From an uncultured Oscillospiraceae bacterium (GTDB taxonomy: Bacteria > Bacillota > Clostridia > Oscillospirales > Ruminococcaceae): DNA of 45,241 nucleotides. A program made the translations under genes and the position numbers. The notes below the pieces were generated by a model. That model was not told the origin of the DNA and did no database searches. It saw nothing but the letters and a program-made list of their open reading frames with translations. The DNA lies in contig CAKSPC010000020.1 in the NCBI GenBank assembly GCA_934481445.1, positions 1 to 45,241 of the forward strand. The letters are read 5' to 3'. Numbering within the stretch: the first letter of the stretch is position 1; each line of letters starts with the position of its first letter. Of the stretch, positions 15,016-23,151 are shown one piece after another.

Positions 15016-17766
15016 TCACTCCGCATTCTTGAGCGCTTCGCTCTTGGAAACCTTTGCGACCTTGCGCATCTGCAGCAGTGCCACAACGATATAGCACCCG
15101 AGTCCCGTTACAAACATCACGGTATAGGTTATCGGGCTTATGGACAGCGGCAGGTAGCCTGTCATCATCGTGTAAAGATATCCGCTGAAAATAGCCTTCA
15201 TTGCAAGATCAATAAACGGTATCGAAACTATCAGACCCAGCAGCACCGCAATAGTTGTGGAAGCGATATACAACGCTGCGATCTCGCCGTTACGGAAGCC
15301 GAGTATCTTTGTCATTGCAATGGACTGGAAGTTTCTTTCGATGACCTGCTTGCAGAGCACATATACAATGATTATAAAGAATACCGCGCCGAACCACTTG
15401 ATAAGTCCCATCATACCGCCCATGGAAACCATAAGCTGTGTGGAAAGCTTGGTGTAATCGTTGGAGGTTATCACCGTTGCAACATCGTCGTCTGTAAGCT
15501 CCGTCAGCGCAACATCAGAGAAGTAACCCGTGAAAAATCCCTCGTCATTGCCGAAAGTGCGGTTGAAATCGTCTATGTTCATGAATATCGCCAGCGAGGA
15601 CTCATAATCATAAACGCCCGCGATCTCCAGCGTATAGGATGTATCGCGCTTGTACTTTTCGTCCAGCGTTATAGTATCGCCCGTGTTAAGGCCGAACTTC
15701 TCTCTTATGCCCGTGGAAACAAGCACCTTGCCCTCTGGAATATCCGCGTGGATATACCTGCTGTCCTTAATTGCACCGTATACCGTTATGCTGTCGGTAA
15801 GGAAGCCGGGCTTTGTGTAATCATACGAAGCCATCGCAAATTTCTCCGCGGAGGGCTCTGTTACCTCGGTGGCTTCATCGCAGTCGTAGAGAATGTACTG
15901 GTTGTCGCTTATCATATCCCTGACAACGATATCCTCATACTCGTTGAGCATTCGCGGCATCATATCGCCGAAAGCAATAAGCACAGCGCCGAACATGATA
16001 CCAACTATCATAACGATGTATCCCGGCAGGTTGGTGAAGAATATTCTGAGGCTGAACCTTGTTCTGAACGGAATTTTGGTGTTAAGGCGCATTGCCTTCT
16101 TGTTGCGGTTCTTTCTGAGGTCGTGCCGCAGGAACTTCAGCGGACTGAGCTTCAGCTTGGAAGTAAGCACGAACAGGTTGATTATCAGCATAAGAACTAT
16201 CGGCACAACGGTAGAAAGGATGAATGCCGAAGCGTCCCATACGACCACATAATCCGTGAGGGAGTAGCTGTTGCGGTAGAGGTTAACGCAGTAGTCCTTC
16301 ATTACGGTATATCCGAGGATATTTCCGACGACCGCCGCCGCAAGCGTTACGATTATGGGAAGAATCATGTAATGGCGGATAAGCTCGCCCTTGGTATAGC
16401 CCGACGCACGCAGCGTGCCGATAACTCCCGCTTCGGTGGTTATCGTGTTGGAGATGGTAACGGCGAAAATGAACGCGATAAGCCCTATCATCATATAGCA
16501 CATTACCATTGTGCCCGCTTCGTCGCCGCCGATATCATCTATCGAAAATGTAATCGCCTGGTTAAGATAGCGCGGGATATAGTTGTCAACGGTTACGATG
16601 TCGGTCTTGTCTATCTCGCCCTCGAATGCTTCGTCGTCGGGCATTACATACTCGGTGCCGTTTATCTCCGCATCCGCGGCGTCCTCAACGATGCCGTAAA
16701 GGAAGTCGTCAAGCTGGATGGAAAGCTGCTCCCTGCGGGGCTTTTCTATCATACTCATGTAGTGGTCGGAAAGCTCCTCCTCGGAGGGCATTTCCGCTTC
16801 CGCGCCGCTCACCATGGCGGCTACGGCGTTTTCGATTATGCCGAATGTATAGTCGTCGATATCAACGGAAAGGTCGCTCTTCGCGGGCTTCTGACCCGTC
16901 GTCATGAAAATCTGCGCATATTCCGCCGCGCCTGTCTGTATCTTTTCGGAAAGGTCGGTCAGGAACGCTTCGGCGTTTTTCTTGTATATCTCGCCGTATT
17001 CCCCGCCCGCCTTTTCTAGCTTGTCTGTGAGGGCGTCAACCTGCGCAGTGACTATCGCCTCGTCGTAGTCGGTCAGCTCATCCTTGACTACATCAAGGAA
17101 TTTGTCCGAGCGCTCCGCGGCTTCGATATCATCGGCGGGTTCGGTGTTGTAGAGCCATGCGTAGTTGTATTCAAGATTGCGGCTTCCCAGCGCGTTGAAA
17201 CCATCCTCGGTCATGACCGCCACGGAGAAATTCACGGAATCGAACATGGAGTCCGTATTGCTCCGGAACAGCGTGCTGTAATGCGGCAGCGCGATAAATC
17301 CCGTAATATCAAGCTGCCTGTTGTTCAGCGTTATCTTATCGCCGATGCTTATATCGTTGTTCTGTGCGAATACGCGGTCGATGGCAATTTCATTATCGCC
17401 CGACGGCATCTCGCCGCTCAGCAGGCAGGGAACATTCACATCGTCGGTAACGCTGTAAACTCTCACCACCGCGCCGGTTTCGGCGGAAGCTTCGTCGAAA
17501 TAAAAGTTTTCGCGGAGCGTCATCTCACCCTTTTCCTCAAAGGTGGAGCGCAGCCCGGCGGGCATGGGCTTGTCAAGCGTGATGTGGCCGTCCTCGAGGG
17601 CGTACTTATCAAAGCTGTCGTAATATGCTTTCGAAAGGCTCTCGTTGGAAACCCTCATGCCGGAGCATATCGAAATAAGCATAACCATCAGAATGAATAT
17701 CGCCGCGTACTTTGCCCAGTCCCTGGCGATCTCGCGCGGAAGGCGCTTGTTAAGCGGATTTCTCAT
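15016..17766 (-). CDS. MacB/FtsX-type ABC transporter permease
   Basis: A 916-residue membrane protein from the ATG at 17766 (GGAGGG 6 bases upstream; an earlier TTG lies in the previous gene's end). One N-terminal membrane helix (ARDWAKYAAIFILMVMLISI) precedes a large extracytoplasmic region of about 380 residues. FtsX-type helices follow near 425-540 (MVMCYMMIGLIAFIFAVTI; ATGTLRASGYTKGELIRH-like coupling helix), then a second FtsX unit at about 570-900 with the coupling helix IAMTKILGFRNGEIAALYI. This two-FtsX layout is typical of Firmicutes permeases for antimicrobial-peptide, lipid or lipoprotein extrusion. The partner ATPase ends 13 nt upstream. The substrate is unknown. Confidence 0.85.
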   Translation of the reverse strand: MRNPLNKRLPREIARDWAKYAAIFILMVMLISICSGMRVSNESLSKAYYDSFDKYALEDGHITLDKPMPAGLRSTFEEKGEMTLRENFYFDEASAETGAVVRVYSVTDDVNVPCLLSGEMPSGDNEIAIDRVFAQNNDISIGDKITLNNRQLDITGFIALPHYSTLFRSNTDSMFDSVNFSVAVMTEDGFNALGSRNLEYNYAWLYNTEPADDIEAAERSDKFLDVVKDELTDYDEAIVTAQVDALTDKLEKAGGEYGEIYKKNAEAFLTDLSEKIQTGAAEYAQIFMTTGQKPAKSDLSVDIDDYTFGIIENAVAAMVSGAEAEMPSEEELSDHYMSMIEKPRREQLSIQLDDFLYGIVEDAADAEINGTEYVMPDDEAFEGEIDKTDIVTVDNYIPRYLNQAITFSIDDIGGDEAGTMVMCYMMIGLIAFIFAVTISNTITTEAGVIGTLRASGYTKGELIRHYMILPIIVTLAAAVVGNILGYTVMKDYCVNLYRNSYSLTDYVVVWDASAFILSTVVPIVLMLIINLFVLTSKLKLSPLKFLRHDLRKNRNKKAMRLNTKIPFRTRFSLRIFFTNLPGYIVMIVGIMFGAVLIAFGDMMPRMLNEYEDIVVRDMISDNQYILYDCDEATEVTEPSAEKFAMASYDYTKPGFLTDSITVYGAIKDSRYIHADIPEGKVLVSTGIREKFGLNTGDTITLDEKYKRDTSYTLEIAGVYDYESSLAIFMNIDDFNRTFGNDEGFFTGYFSDVALTELTDDDVATVITSNDYTKLSTQLMVSMGGMMGLIKWFGAVFFIIIVYVLCKQVIERNFQSIAMTKILGFRNGEIAALYIASTTIAVLLGLIVSIPFIDLAMKAIFSGYLYTMMTGYLPLSISPITYTVMFVTGLGCYIVVALLQMRKVAKVSKSEALKNAE

Positions 17767-17779
17767 AACTCGCCCTCCA

Positions 17780-18478
17780 TTACCACTCAAGCTCGTCGGC
17801 GGTGAGCCTGGTTTCGTTTGTAACGACCTTTCTTACCATGCCGTCGCGGAGCTTTACGACTTTGTCCGCCATGTCCTTTATCGCCTCGTTGTGCGTTACC
17901 ATGATGATGGTCGTGTTGTATTTCTTGTTTACCGTTTCGATGAGCTTCAGTATCTCCTTGGATGTGTTGTAGTCCAGCGCGCCTGTCGGCTCGTCGCAGA
18001 GGAGTATATCGGGGTTCTTTACTATCGCTCTGCCGATGGAGCATCTCTGCTGCTGTCCGCCCGAAAGCTGCGATGGGAGCTTGTGGCGGTGCTCGTATAA
18101 GCCGAGGGTTTTGAGAATATCGTCAACGTCGAGGGGATGGTCGCTGAGATATGCGCCGGTTTCAACATTTTCCTTGATGTTGAGGTTGGGTATCAGGTTG
18201 TACATCTGGAAGATGTAGCCGAGGTGTCTGCGGCGGTAGTCCGTCAGCGCCTTTTCCTTCATGTTTTCTATCTTCTCGCCGTTGATGGAAATGTAGCCGC
18301 TGTCGGCGTCGTCTATGCCGCCGATGATATTCAGCAGCGTGGACTTGCCGCTTCCCGACGGGCCGAGGAGAATGCAGAATTCTCCCTTTTCCACGCCGAA
18401 GCTTATCCCCTTCAGCACGTCTACCTTGCTTTCGCCGGATCCGTAGCTTTTCTTGATGTCGCTTATCTCAATAAACAT
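17780..18478 (-). CDS. MacB/LolD-type ABC transporter ATP-binding protein
   Basis: A 232-residue soluble ATPase with Walker A LGPSGSGKSTLLNIIGG (about 38-54), Q-loop YIFQMYNLIPNL, signature LSGGQQQRCSIGRAI, Walker B ILLCDEPTGALD and H-loop IIMVTHN, all in standard spacing. This is the LolD/MacB subfamily that drives mechanotransmission permeases. The ATG at 18478 follows AAAGGAAC; further upstream in-frame Mets lie in the leader. It forms a two-gene operon with the permease, transcribed from a promoter overlapped by an 18-bp palindrome. Confidence 0.9.
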   Translation of the reverse strand: MFIEISDIKKSYGSGESKVDVLKGISFGVEKGEFCILLGPSGSGKSTLLNIIGGIDDADSGYISINGEKIENMKEKALTDYRRRHLGYIFQMYNLIPNLNIKENVETGAYLSDHPLDVDDILKTLGLYEHRHKLPSQLSGGQQQRCSIGRAIVKNPDILLCDEPTGALDYNTSKEILKLIETVNKKYNTTIIMVTHNEAIKDMADKVVKLRDGMVRKVVTNETRLTADELEW

Positions 18479-18511
18479 GACAACAGTTCCTTTCATAATT
18501 ACCGATTTATA

Positions 18512-18529
18512 TATGAACAATTGTTCATA
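18512..18529. promoter_or_regulatory. 18-bp palindromic operator at the ATPase/permease promoter
   Basis: TATGAACAATTGTTCATA is a perfect palindrome located just downstream of the -10 box, with an additional ATGAAC half site at 18531-18536 on the minus strand. Sites of this form are typical of TetR-family repressors; no cognate regulator gene lies beside it. Confidence 0.6.
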
Positions 18530-18534
18530 CGTTC

Positions 18535-18562
18535 ATTATACCATTTAAGCATGGAAAGTCAA
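18535..18562 (-). promoter_or_regulatory. Promoter of the ATPase/permease operon
   Basis: TTGACT (18557-18562) and TATAAT (18535-18540) on the minus strand with 16-bp spacing. Confidence 0.75.
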
Positions 18563-18618
18563 TGAGTTTTGTGAAATTAATAACGATTACACGATATATT
18601 TGTAAAACCAGACAATAC

Positions 18619-18634
18619 GTTAGGATTAACTAAC
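18619..18634. promoter_or_regulatory. Orphan GTTAG-N6-CTAAC operator-like site
   Basis: GTTAGGATTAACTAAC has the same perfect 5-bp arms and 6-bp spacing as sites at 5006 and 13939. It lies 57 bp upstream of the ABC operon's -35 box and downstream of the AraC remnant. A minus-strand TATAAT (18649-18654) nearby has no convincing -35 box. Confidence 0.45.
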
Positions 18635-18678
18635 CCATTTATATGTTTATTATAACAACAGCTTTTTCGCAAAAATAA

Positions 18679-18918
18679 TCACATCGTTTCATCGCTGAAT
18701 TTGCTCGGTGTTAAGCCTGTTATTTCCTTAAAATAGCTCCGGAATGAAAAAACCGGCATTGCCCCTCCGCAATCGGAACGCCCCGAAATAAAACTCTGAG
18801 CCGCCTTGATGCGGCGCGAAAGGACATACTGCATAATGATCTGCCCAAGCTCCCCGGCGTGGTATGGACAATGGACTAATATTTGTTTACCGTTAATGGC
18901 AACAACAAAATCTCCTTT
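18679..18918 (-). pseudogene. Remnant of an AraC-family regulator (C-terminal fragment)
   Basis: An 80-codon open stretch without a plausible start, closed upstream by an in-frame stop at 18919-18921. It contains a linker helix IIMQYVLSRRIKAAQ and a C-terminal SYFKEITGLTPSKFSD, the hallmark end of AraC helix-turn-helix domains. The helices in between are garbled (GRSDCGGAMPVFS), consistent with deletion or frameshift. AraC regulators often neighbour iron-chelate ABC genes, and the adjacent GTTAG palindrome fits a lost regulatory gene. The first 20 codons do not look AraC-like and may come from a junction. Confidence 0.5.
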
Positions 18919-18921
18919 TTA

Positions 18922-19065
18922 GATTTAGCAAAAGATACAAATTTAGAAAAACAGACGCAAATTCTGTAACAAATATTTTCAGAAATTGTCTTAGTTATTG
19001 AAGGGGTAATCTCAAATCTAGAACAAGAAATGAGAAAATTCAACAATGCTGATTAAAACATATTT
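18922..19065. other. Gene-free, AT-rich stretch before the lipoprotein gene
   Basis: Both strands carry short open pieces with frequent stops; a plus-strand fragment of about 28 codons ends at 19056 (…EQEMRKFNNAD). I see no supported gene or clear promoter. Base composition is noticeably AT-richer than in the neighbouring operons, consistent with decayed or acquired DNA. Confidence 0.4.
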
Positions 19066-19080
19066 ATGGAGGACTCACAG

Positions 19081-19962
19081 ATGAAACGTAAAGGAATCTT
19101 GTTGCTGTTGCTGGCTATTTTAACAACAACCGGTTGCGGCAAACGCGAACAAACTTCTGCTTTATCCTCCACGGAGAATTCAGCATTCAGTTTTGAGGAG
19201 AATGTAAACTCCACTGAATCGGATAAACAGAGCTCAGTCGAAAACCAATCGGAGGTAACATCCTCTCTTTACATTGAACCTAAAAAAGAAGAAGCAATGG
19301 GAGAAATCACAGTTCCGACCTCGTTCACCGAGGACGAAAAGTGGCTTCATAGCTTTATCAAGCAAAATTTTGAGGCTGCTAACAAATATGTACAGCTGGA
19401 ATATATGGGCTGCGACGGTGACATTGAGCTCTGCATTGAAGGCGTCGATCAGATCGGAATATACGGCAGGATCAATAGCGAGGGGGCATTTGAGAATGCC
19501 GAAAAATATCGTGAAAGCCTGTCGGAGTATTACTCGGCAGATATTGTAGACAGGTTCATGGATAATGTCACCATCTGCAAAAAGGTGAAAGAAACAGATG
19601 AAAGTTATTATCATGCCGATGGTATAAATGGACGGATATATGTTGAGGTAGTCGACGGGGAAAAGCAGGATGAAACCGTAAAATACCTGACCAAATATAT
19701 CGAAGTCGATGGAGTTATGTACAAGGATACAGGTATGGGTTCATGCGGCAGCGCGGGAGTATTTGAGTATTCTAAAATAGCCAGCATGAACGATGACGAA
19801 ATCATCTTCACTTACCCTATTAAACAGGATTACACAGACGAGATCATTCTCATAGGCATTGCAGAGGGGCGGCTTGTACAGGAAAACGGAAAATGGAAAT
19901 TCGGATGGTATTTAGGTGAGGATAAAATTACGGATCAATACAACAGTATCTGGTACGACTGA
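19081..19962 (+). CDS. Predicted lipoprotein of unknown function
   Basis: A 293-residue protein from the ATG at 19081 with GGAGG 8 bases upstream; an in-frame ATG at 19066 overlaps that site. A short lipoprotein signal peptide (KRKGILLLLLAILTTTGCGK) places the modified Cys at position 19; the -3 residue is Thr rather than Leu, a slightly weak lipobox. A Ser/Thr/Glu-rich linker (about 20-70) leads to a mixed domain with VQLEYMGCDGDIEL and YLTKYIEVDGVMYKDTGMGSC. I do not recognise the family. It stands alone between AT-rich flanks, and its codon use is more AT-rich than that of its neighbours. Confidence 0.75.
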   Translation: MKRKGILLLLLAILTTTGCGKREQTSALSSTENSAFSFEENVNSTESDKQSSVENQSEVTSSLYIEPKKEEAMGEITVPTSFTEDEKWLHSFIKQNFEAANKYVQLEYMGCDGDIELCIEGVDQIGIYGRINSEGAFENAEKYRESLSEYYSADIVDRFMDNVTICKKVKETDESYYHADGINGRIYVEVVDGEKQDETVKYLTKYIEVDGVMYKDTGMGSCGSAGVFEYSKIASMNDDEIIFTYPIKQDYTDEIILIGIAEGRLVQENGKWKFGWYLGEDKITDQYNSIWYD

Positions 19963-20164
19963 ACGCGATAAATTCTGTTTATATTGAAAACCTCTAATTA
20001 ATCTTATACATCTTCTGCGCGCCTTTATCAACGTGTCATAAATAAAACTGGAAAAGAAAAAGTCCGAATTAGGTCTTTGATAAACCCGCCTGATATACCC
20101 CCGCCCCTCCGTTCAATGTGGAGGGGCATTCCTGTCCCTGCGGAGTCAGCGCATGGAAACTCGC

Positions 20165-20193
20165 TTTACTTTTTCATCAAATCATGATATAAT
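20165..20193 (+). promoter_or_regulatory. Promoter of the panE-like gene
   Basis: TTTACT (20165-20170) and TATAAT (20188-20193) with 17-bp spacing. The rest of the 19963-20164 gap holds a CCCCTCC/GGAGGGG hairpin near 20103-20126, possibly the lipoprotein terminator though without a good T tract, and nothing else I can support. Confidence 0.65.
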
Positions 20194-20225
20194 GTAAAAA
20201 AATCCGCAAGCAAAGGAGATAAAAC

Positions 20226-21182
20226 ATGGAAATTAAAACTGTCGCGGTGCTGGGCGCTGGCGCCGTTGGTTCGTATATTATATGGGGGCTTTCACAGAAA
20301 AAGGACATCACGCTGGGAGTGATCGCCGAGGGCGGCCGCGCGGAGCGTCTGAAAAAGAACGGTTGCGCCATCAACAACGCCGTTTATCATCCGCAGGTAT
20401 GGACACCCGAGGAAGCGAACGGCGTCGACCTGCTGATAGTCGCGCTGAAATACGGCGCGCTTCCCGCCGCGCTTGAAAGCATCCGCGCCGCCGTCGGCGA
20501 AAACACAATTGTCATGAGCCTTATGAACGGCGTGGACAGCGAGGAGATAATTTCCGAGGAAATCGGAAGCTCCCATGTTATGTACTCTCTGATAAAGGTC
20601 GCTTCTCACAAGGAGGACGACGGGTATCATTTCGACCCAGAAACCACCATCGGTATCGTATTCGGCGAGGTTTCCGCGCCGTTTGACAGCTGGCGCGTCC
20701 GCGCTGTGGAGGAGCTTTTCTCTCATACAGGTCTGCACTACCGCAGCACCGGGCACATCCGCGAGGAGATCTGGAGCAAGTTCAGGCTGAACGTATGCAA
20801 CAATCTCCCGCAGGCAATACTTGGCGCGGGAGTAGGCTGCTACCGCGACAGCGCCCACATGAAAGCCATAAGCGACGGGCTTAAACACGAGCTTGAGGCC
20901 GTCGCGGGTGCAAAGGGGATAGACATGAGCAAGGCTGACTCCTCCGCCTCAAGGGGCAGCACCGTGCCGCCCTCCGCGCGGTACTCTACCCTGCAGGACC
21001 TCGACGCTGGCAGGCATACGGAAATTGATATGTTCTCGGGCGCCCTTGTACGAATGGGAAAGGAACTCGGCATACCCACACCGTACAACGAGTACACCTA
21101 TCATATGATAAAGGCACTGGAGGAAAAGAACGACGGTCTTTTCGACTACAGCAGCAGCGAAACTCCCACCAGCGCGGGATGA
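20226..21182 (+). CDS. panE: Ketopantoate reductase family protein (PanE/ApbA)
   Basis: A 318-residue NADPH-dependent oxidoreductase with the Rossmann motif VLGAGAVGSYI (9-19), SLMNGVDSEE (about 97-106), the catalytic-lysine region EEIWSKFRLNVCNN and the C-terminal STLQDLDAGRHTEIDMFSG, all typical of 2-dehydropantoate 2-reductase. The enzyme makes pantoate for coenzyme A. Paralogues of this family act on other 2-oxo acids and no panB, panC or panD is adjacent, so the pathway assignment is moderate. The ATG has an AAAGGAG site. It is a single-gene unit with its own promoter and a terminator shared with the opposite transketolase gene. Confidence 0.8.
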   Translation: MEIKTVAVLGAGAVGSYIIWGLSQKKDITLGVIAEGGRAERLKKNGCAINNAVYHPQVWTPEEANGVDLLIVALKYGALPAALESIRAAVGENTIVMSLMNGVDSEEIISEEIGSSHVMYSLIKVASHKEDDGYHFDPETTIGIVFGEVSAPFDSWRVRAVEELFSHTGLHYRSTGHIREEIWSKFRLNVCNNLPQAILGAGVGCYRDSAHMKAISDGLKHELEAVAGAKGIDMSKADSSASRGSTVPPSARYSTLQDLDAGRHTEIDMFSGALVRMGKELGIPTPYNEYTYHMIKALEEKNDGLFDYSSSETPTSAG

Positions 21183-21200
21183 ACTCGGATAAATAAACAC

Positions 21201-21237
21201 AAAAATACCCTGCCGTTTCCGACAGGGTATTATTTTT
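21201..21237. terminator. Bidirectional terminator between panE and the transketolase operon
   Basis: A stem ATACCCTG(C)CG with CG(A)CAGGGTAT, loop TTTC, followed by TATTTTT on plus and TTTTTGTGTTT on minus, between the convergent stops at 21182 and 21251. Confidence 0.85.
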
Positions 21238-21250
21238 ATGCACCGAAAAA

Positions 21251-22186
21251 TTACTTGCCGAGTGCAGCCTTGACTGTTGCGGTGATGTTCTCCGCGCAGA
21301 GGCCGAATTCCTTAAGCAGGTCAACGGCGGGGCCGCTGTGGCCGAATACATCCTTTACGCCGATCTTGATAACGGGAACGGGGCACTCCTCTGTAACAAC
21401 ATCAGCGACTGCGGAACCAAGTCCGCCGATAACGCTGTGCTCTTCAACAGTAACGATCTTGCCGGTTTCCTTTGCCGCCCTGATGATGATATCGCGGTCG
21501 ATGGGCTTGATAGTGTGGATGTTGATAACGCGGGCGTTGATACCCTGCTCCTCGAGTGCCTTTGCAGCGTCGAGGGCTTCAGATACCATCAGACCTGTTG
21601 CGATGATGGTGATGTCCTTGCCGTCCTTGAGCTGAACGCCCTTGCCGATCTCAAACTTATATGTTGCGGCGTCGTTGAAGATGGGCGCAGCAAGTCTGCC
21701 GAAACGCATATATGTCGGGCCTACGAAATCAGCCATTGCAAGAACCGCCGCCTTTGCTTCAACGTCGTCCGCAGGGTTGATTACGGTCATGCCGGGGATG
21801 GTGCGCATGAGGGCGATATCCTCGTTGCACTGATGGGTCGCGCCGTCCTCACCGACGGAGATACCCGCATGGGTAGCGCCGATCTTAACATTGAGGTGGG
21901 GATAACCGATGGAGTTGCGGACAACTTCAAATGCTCTGCCCGCCGCGAACATCGCGAAAGAGCTTGCGAAAACAAGCTTGCCTGTCGTTGCGATACCCGC
22001 CGCAACGCCCATCATGTTAGCTTCTGCGATACCGCAGTCGAAGTGCTTTTCGGGGTATGCTTTCTTGAAAATTCCTGTCTTTGTTGCCGCAGCAAGGTCA
22101 GCGTCGAGAACTACTAAATCGGGACGCTTTTCAGCGAGCATTACAAGAGCTTCGCCGTAGCTGTCACGGGTTGCTTTCTTTTCCAT
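21251..22186 (-). CDS. Transketolase, C-terminal subunit
   Basis: A 311-residue protein covering the pyrimidine-binding and C-terminal domains of transketolase: DADLAAATKTGIFKKAYPEKH, catalytic-Glu region DCGIAEANMMGVAAGIA, HAGISVGEDGATHQ and IDRDIIIRAAKETGKIVTVEEHSVIGG. With the N-terminal subunit encoded 33 nt upstream it forms a split transketolase, common in Clostridia and archaea, which transfers two-carbon units in the non-oxidative pentose phosphate pathway with thiamine diphosphate. The ATG at 22186 follows CGAAAGGAC. It is the last gene of its operon. Confidence 0.9.
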   Translation of the reverse strand: MEKKATRDSYGEALVMLAEKRPDLVVLDADLAAATKTGIFKKAYPEKHFDCGIAEANMMGVAAGIATTGKLVFASSFAMFAAGRAFEVVRNSIGYPHLNVKIGATHAGISVGEDGATHQCNEDIALMRTIPGMTVINPADDVEAKAAVLAMADFVGPTYMRFGRLAAPIFNDAATYKFEIGKGVQLKDGKDITIIATGLMVSEALDAAKALEEQGINARVINIHTIKPIDRDIIIRAAKETGKIVTVEEHSVIGGLGSAVADVVTEECPVPVIKIGVKDVFGHSGPAVDLLKEFGLCAENITATVKAALGK

Positions 22187-22219
22187 AATATATAAAGTCC
22201 TTTCGGTATGATATCCTGA

Positions 22220-23062
22220 TTATGCCTCAAGCTCTGCGAGGTGAGCCTTGAGTTCCTCCATAGCCTTGGCATACTCCTCGTCGTTGGGAGCCTTGCCGTG
22301 CCAGCCTACCTGATCCTCCATAAAGGAAACACCCTTGCCCTTAACGGACTTCTGGATGATTACGGTGGGCTTTCCTGTTACGGTTTCAGCCTCGTTGAAC
22401 GCCTTTTCGATCTGGTTGAAATCATGGCCGTCGATGTTGATAACGTGCCAGCCGAAAGCTTCAAACTTCTGGTCGATGGGGTACGGGGACATTACGTCGC
22501 TAACCTTACCGTCGATCTGAAGACCGTTGTTGTCAACTACCGCAACGAGATTATCGAGCTTGTAGTGAGCCGCGAACATTGCAGCCTCCCATACCTGACC
22601 CTCCTGAATTTCGCCGTCGCCGAGGATAGCGTAAACCTTGTAGTGGTCGCAGGAGATCTTGCCGGAAAGAGCCATGCCGCAGGCTGCGGAAATGCCCTGA
22701 CCGAGGGAGCCTGTGCTCATATCAACGCCGGGTGTCTTGCCGCGAACGGGGTGACCCTGTAAGCGGGAGCCGATCTTGCGGAGCGTCTTGAGCTCCTCGA
22801 CAGGGAAGAAGCCTCTCTGCGCCAGTACAGCATACAGCGCGGGGGCTGTGTGACCCTTGGAAAGAACCAGTCTGTCGCGGGTGGGCATTTCGGGTTCCTC
22901 GGGGCAGACATTCATGCGGTGCATATAAAGGTATGTCAGTGTGTCAGCTATCGACAGCGATCCGCCGGGGTGTCCCGCCTTTGCGCTGTGAACGCCCTCG
23001 ATAACGCCCATTCTGACCTTGGTTGCAGCAATTTCAAGCTGCTTTTTCAGTTTGTCGTCCAT
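22220..23062 (-). CDS. Transketolase, N-terminal (thiamine diphosphate) subunit
   Basis: A 280-residue protein from the ATG at 23062 with AGGAGG 7 bases upstream; the longer open frame upstream lacks one. It contains HSAKAGHPGGSLSIADTL, RLVLSKGHTAPALYAVL, and the thiamine-diphosphate motif GDGEIQEGQVWE ending in NNGLQIDG. It provides the cofactor pyrophosphate site, the partner provides the other half. It is 90 nt downstream of the HAD gene in the same orientation; the gap shows no clear promoter. Confidence 0.9.
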   Translation of the reverse strand: MDDKLKKQLEIAATKVRMGVIEGVHSAKAGHPGGSLSIADTLTYLYMHRMNVCPEEPEMPTRDRLVLSKGHTAPALYAVLAQRGFFPVEELKTLRKIGSRLQGHPVRGKTPGVDMSTGSLGQGISAACGMALSGKISCDHYKVYAILGDGEIQEGQVWEAAMFAAHYKLDNLVAVVDNNGLQIDGKVSDVMSPYPIDQKFEAFGWHVINIDGHDFNQIEKAFNEAETVTGKPTVIIQKSVKGKGVSFMEDQVGWHGKAPNDEEYAKAMEELKAHLAELEA

Positions 23063-23151
23063 ATAGACCTCCTGTGTTTTATGGGCTTGCGCCCGTTTAT
23101 CTGTATCTATCAAGCGGTTTCCCGCCGAATATTTGTTGTTTTGCGGCAGTA

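Noticed and set aside
18841..19065. Short plus-strand coding gene before the lipoprotein
   Set aside because: The open pieces are short, in different frames and lack starts with ribosome sites.
20103..20126. Small RNA or attenuator at the CCCCTCC/GGAGGGG hairpin
   Set aside because: No T tract and no conserved element; could simply be a weak terminator of the lipoprotein gene.
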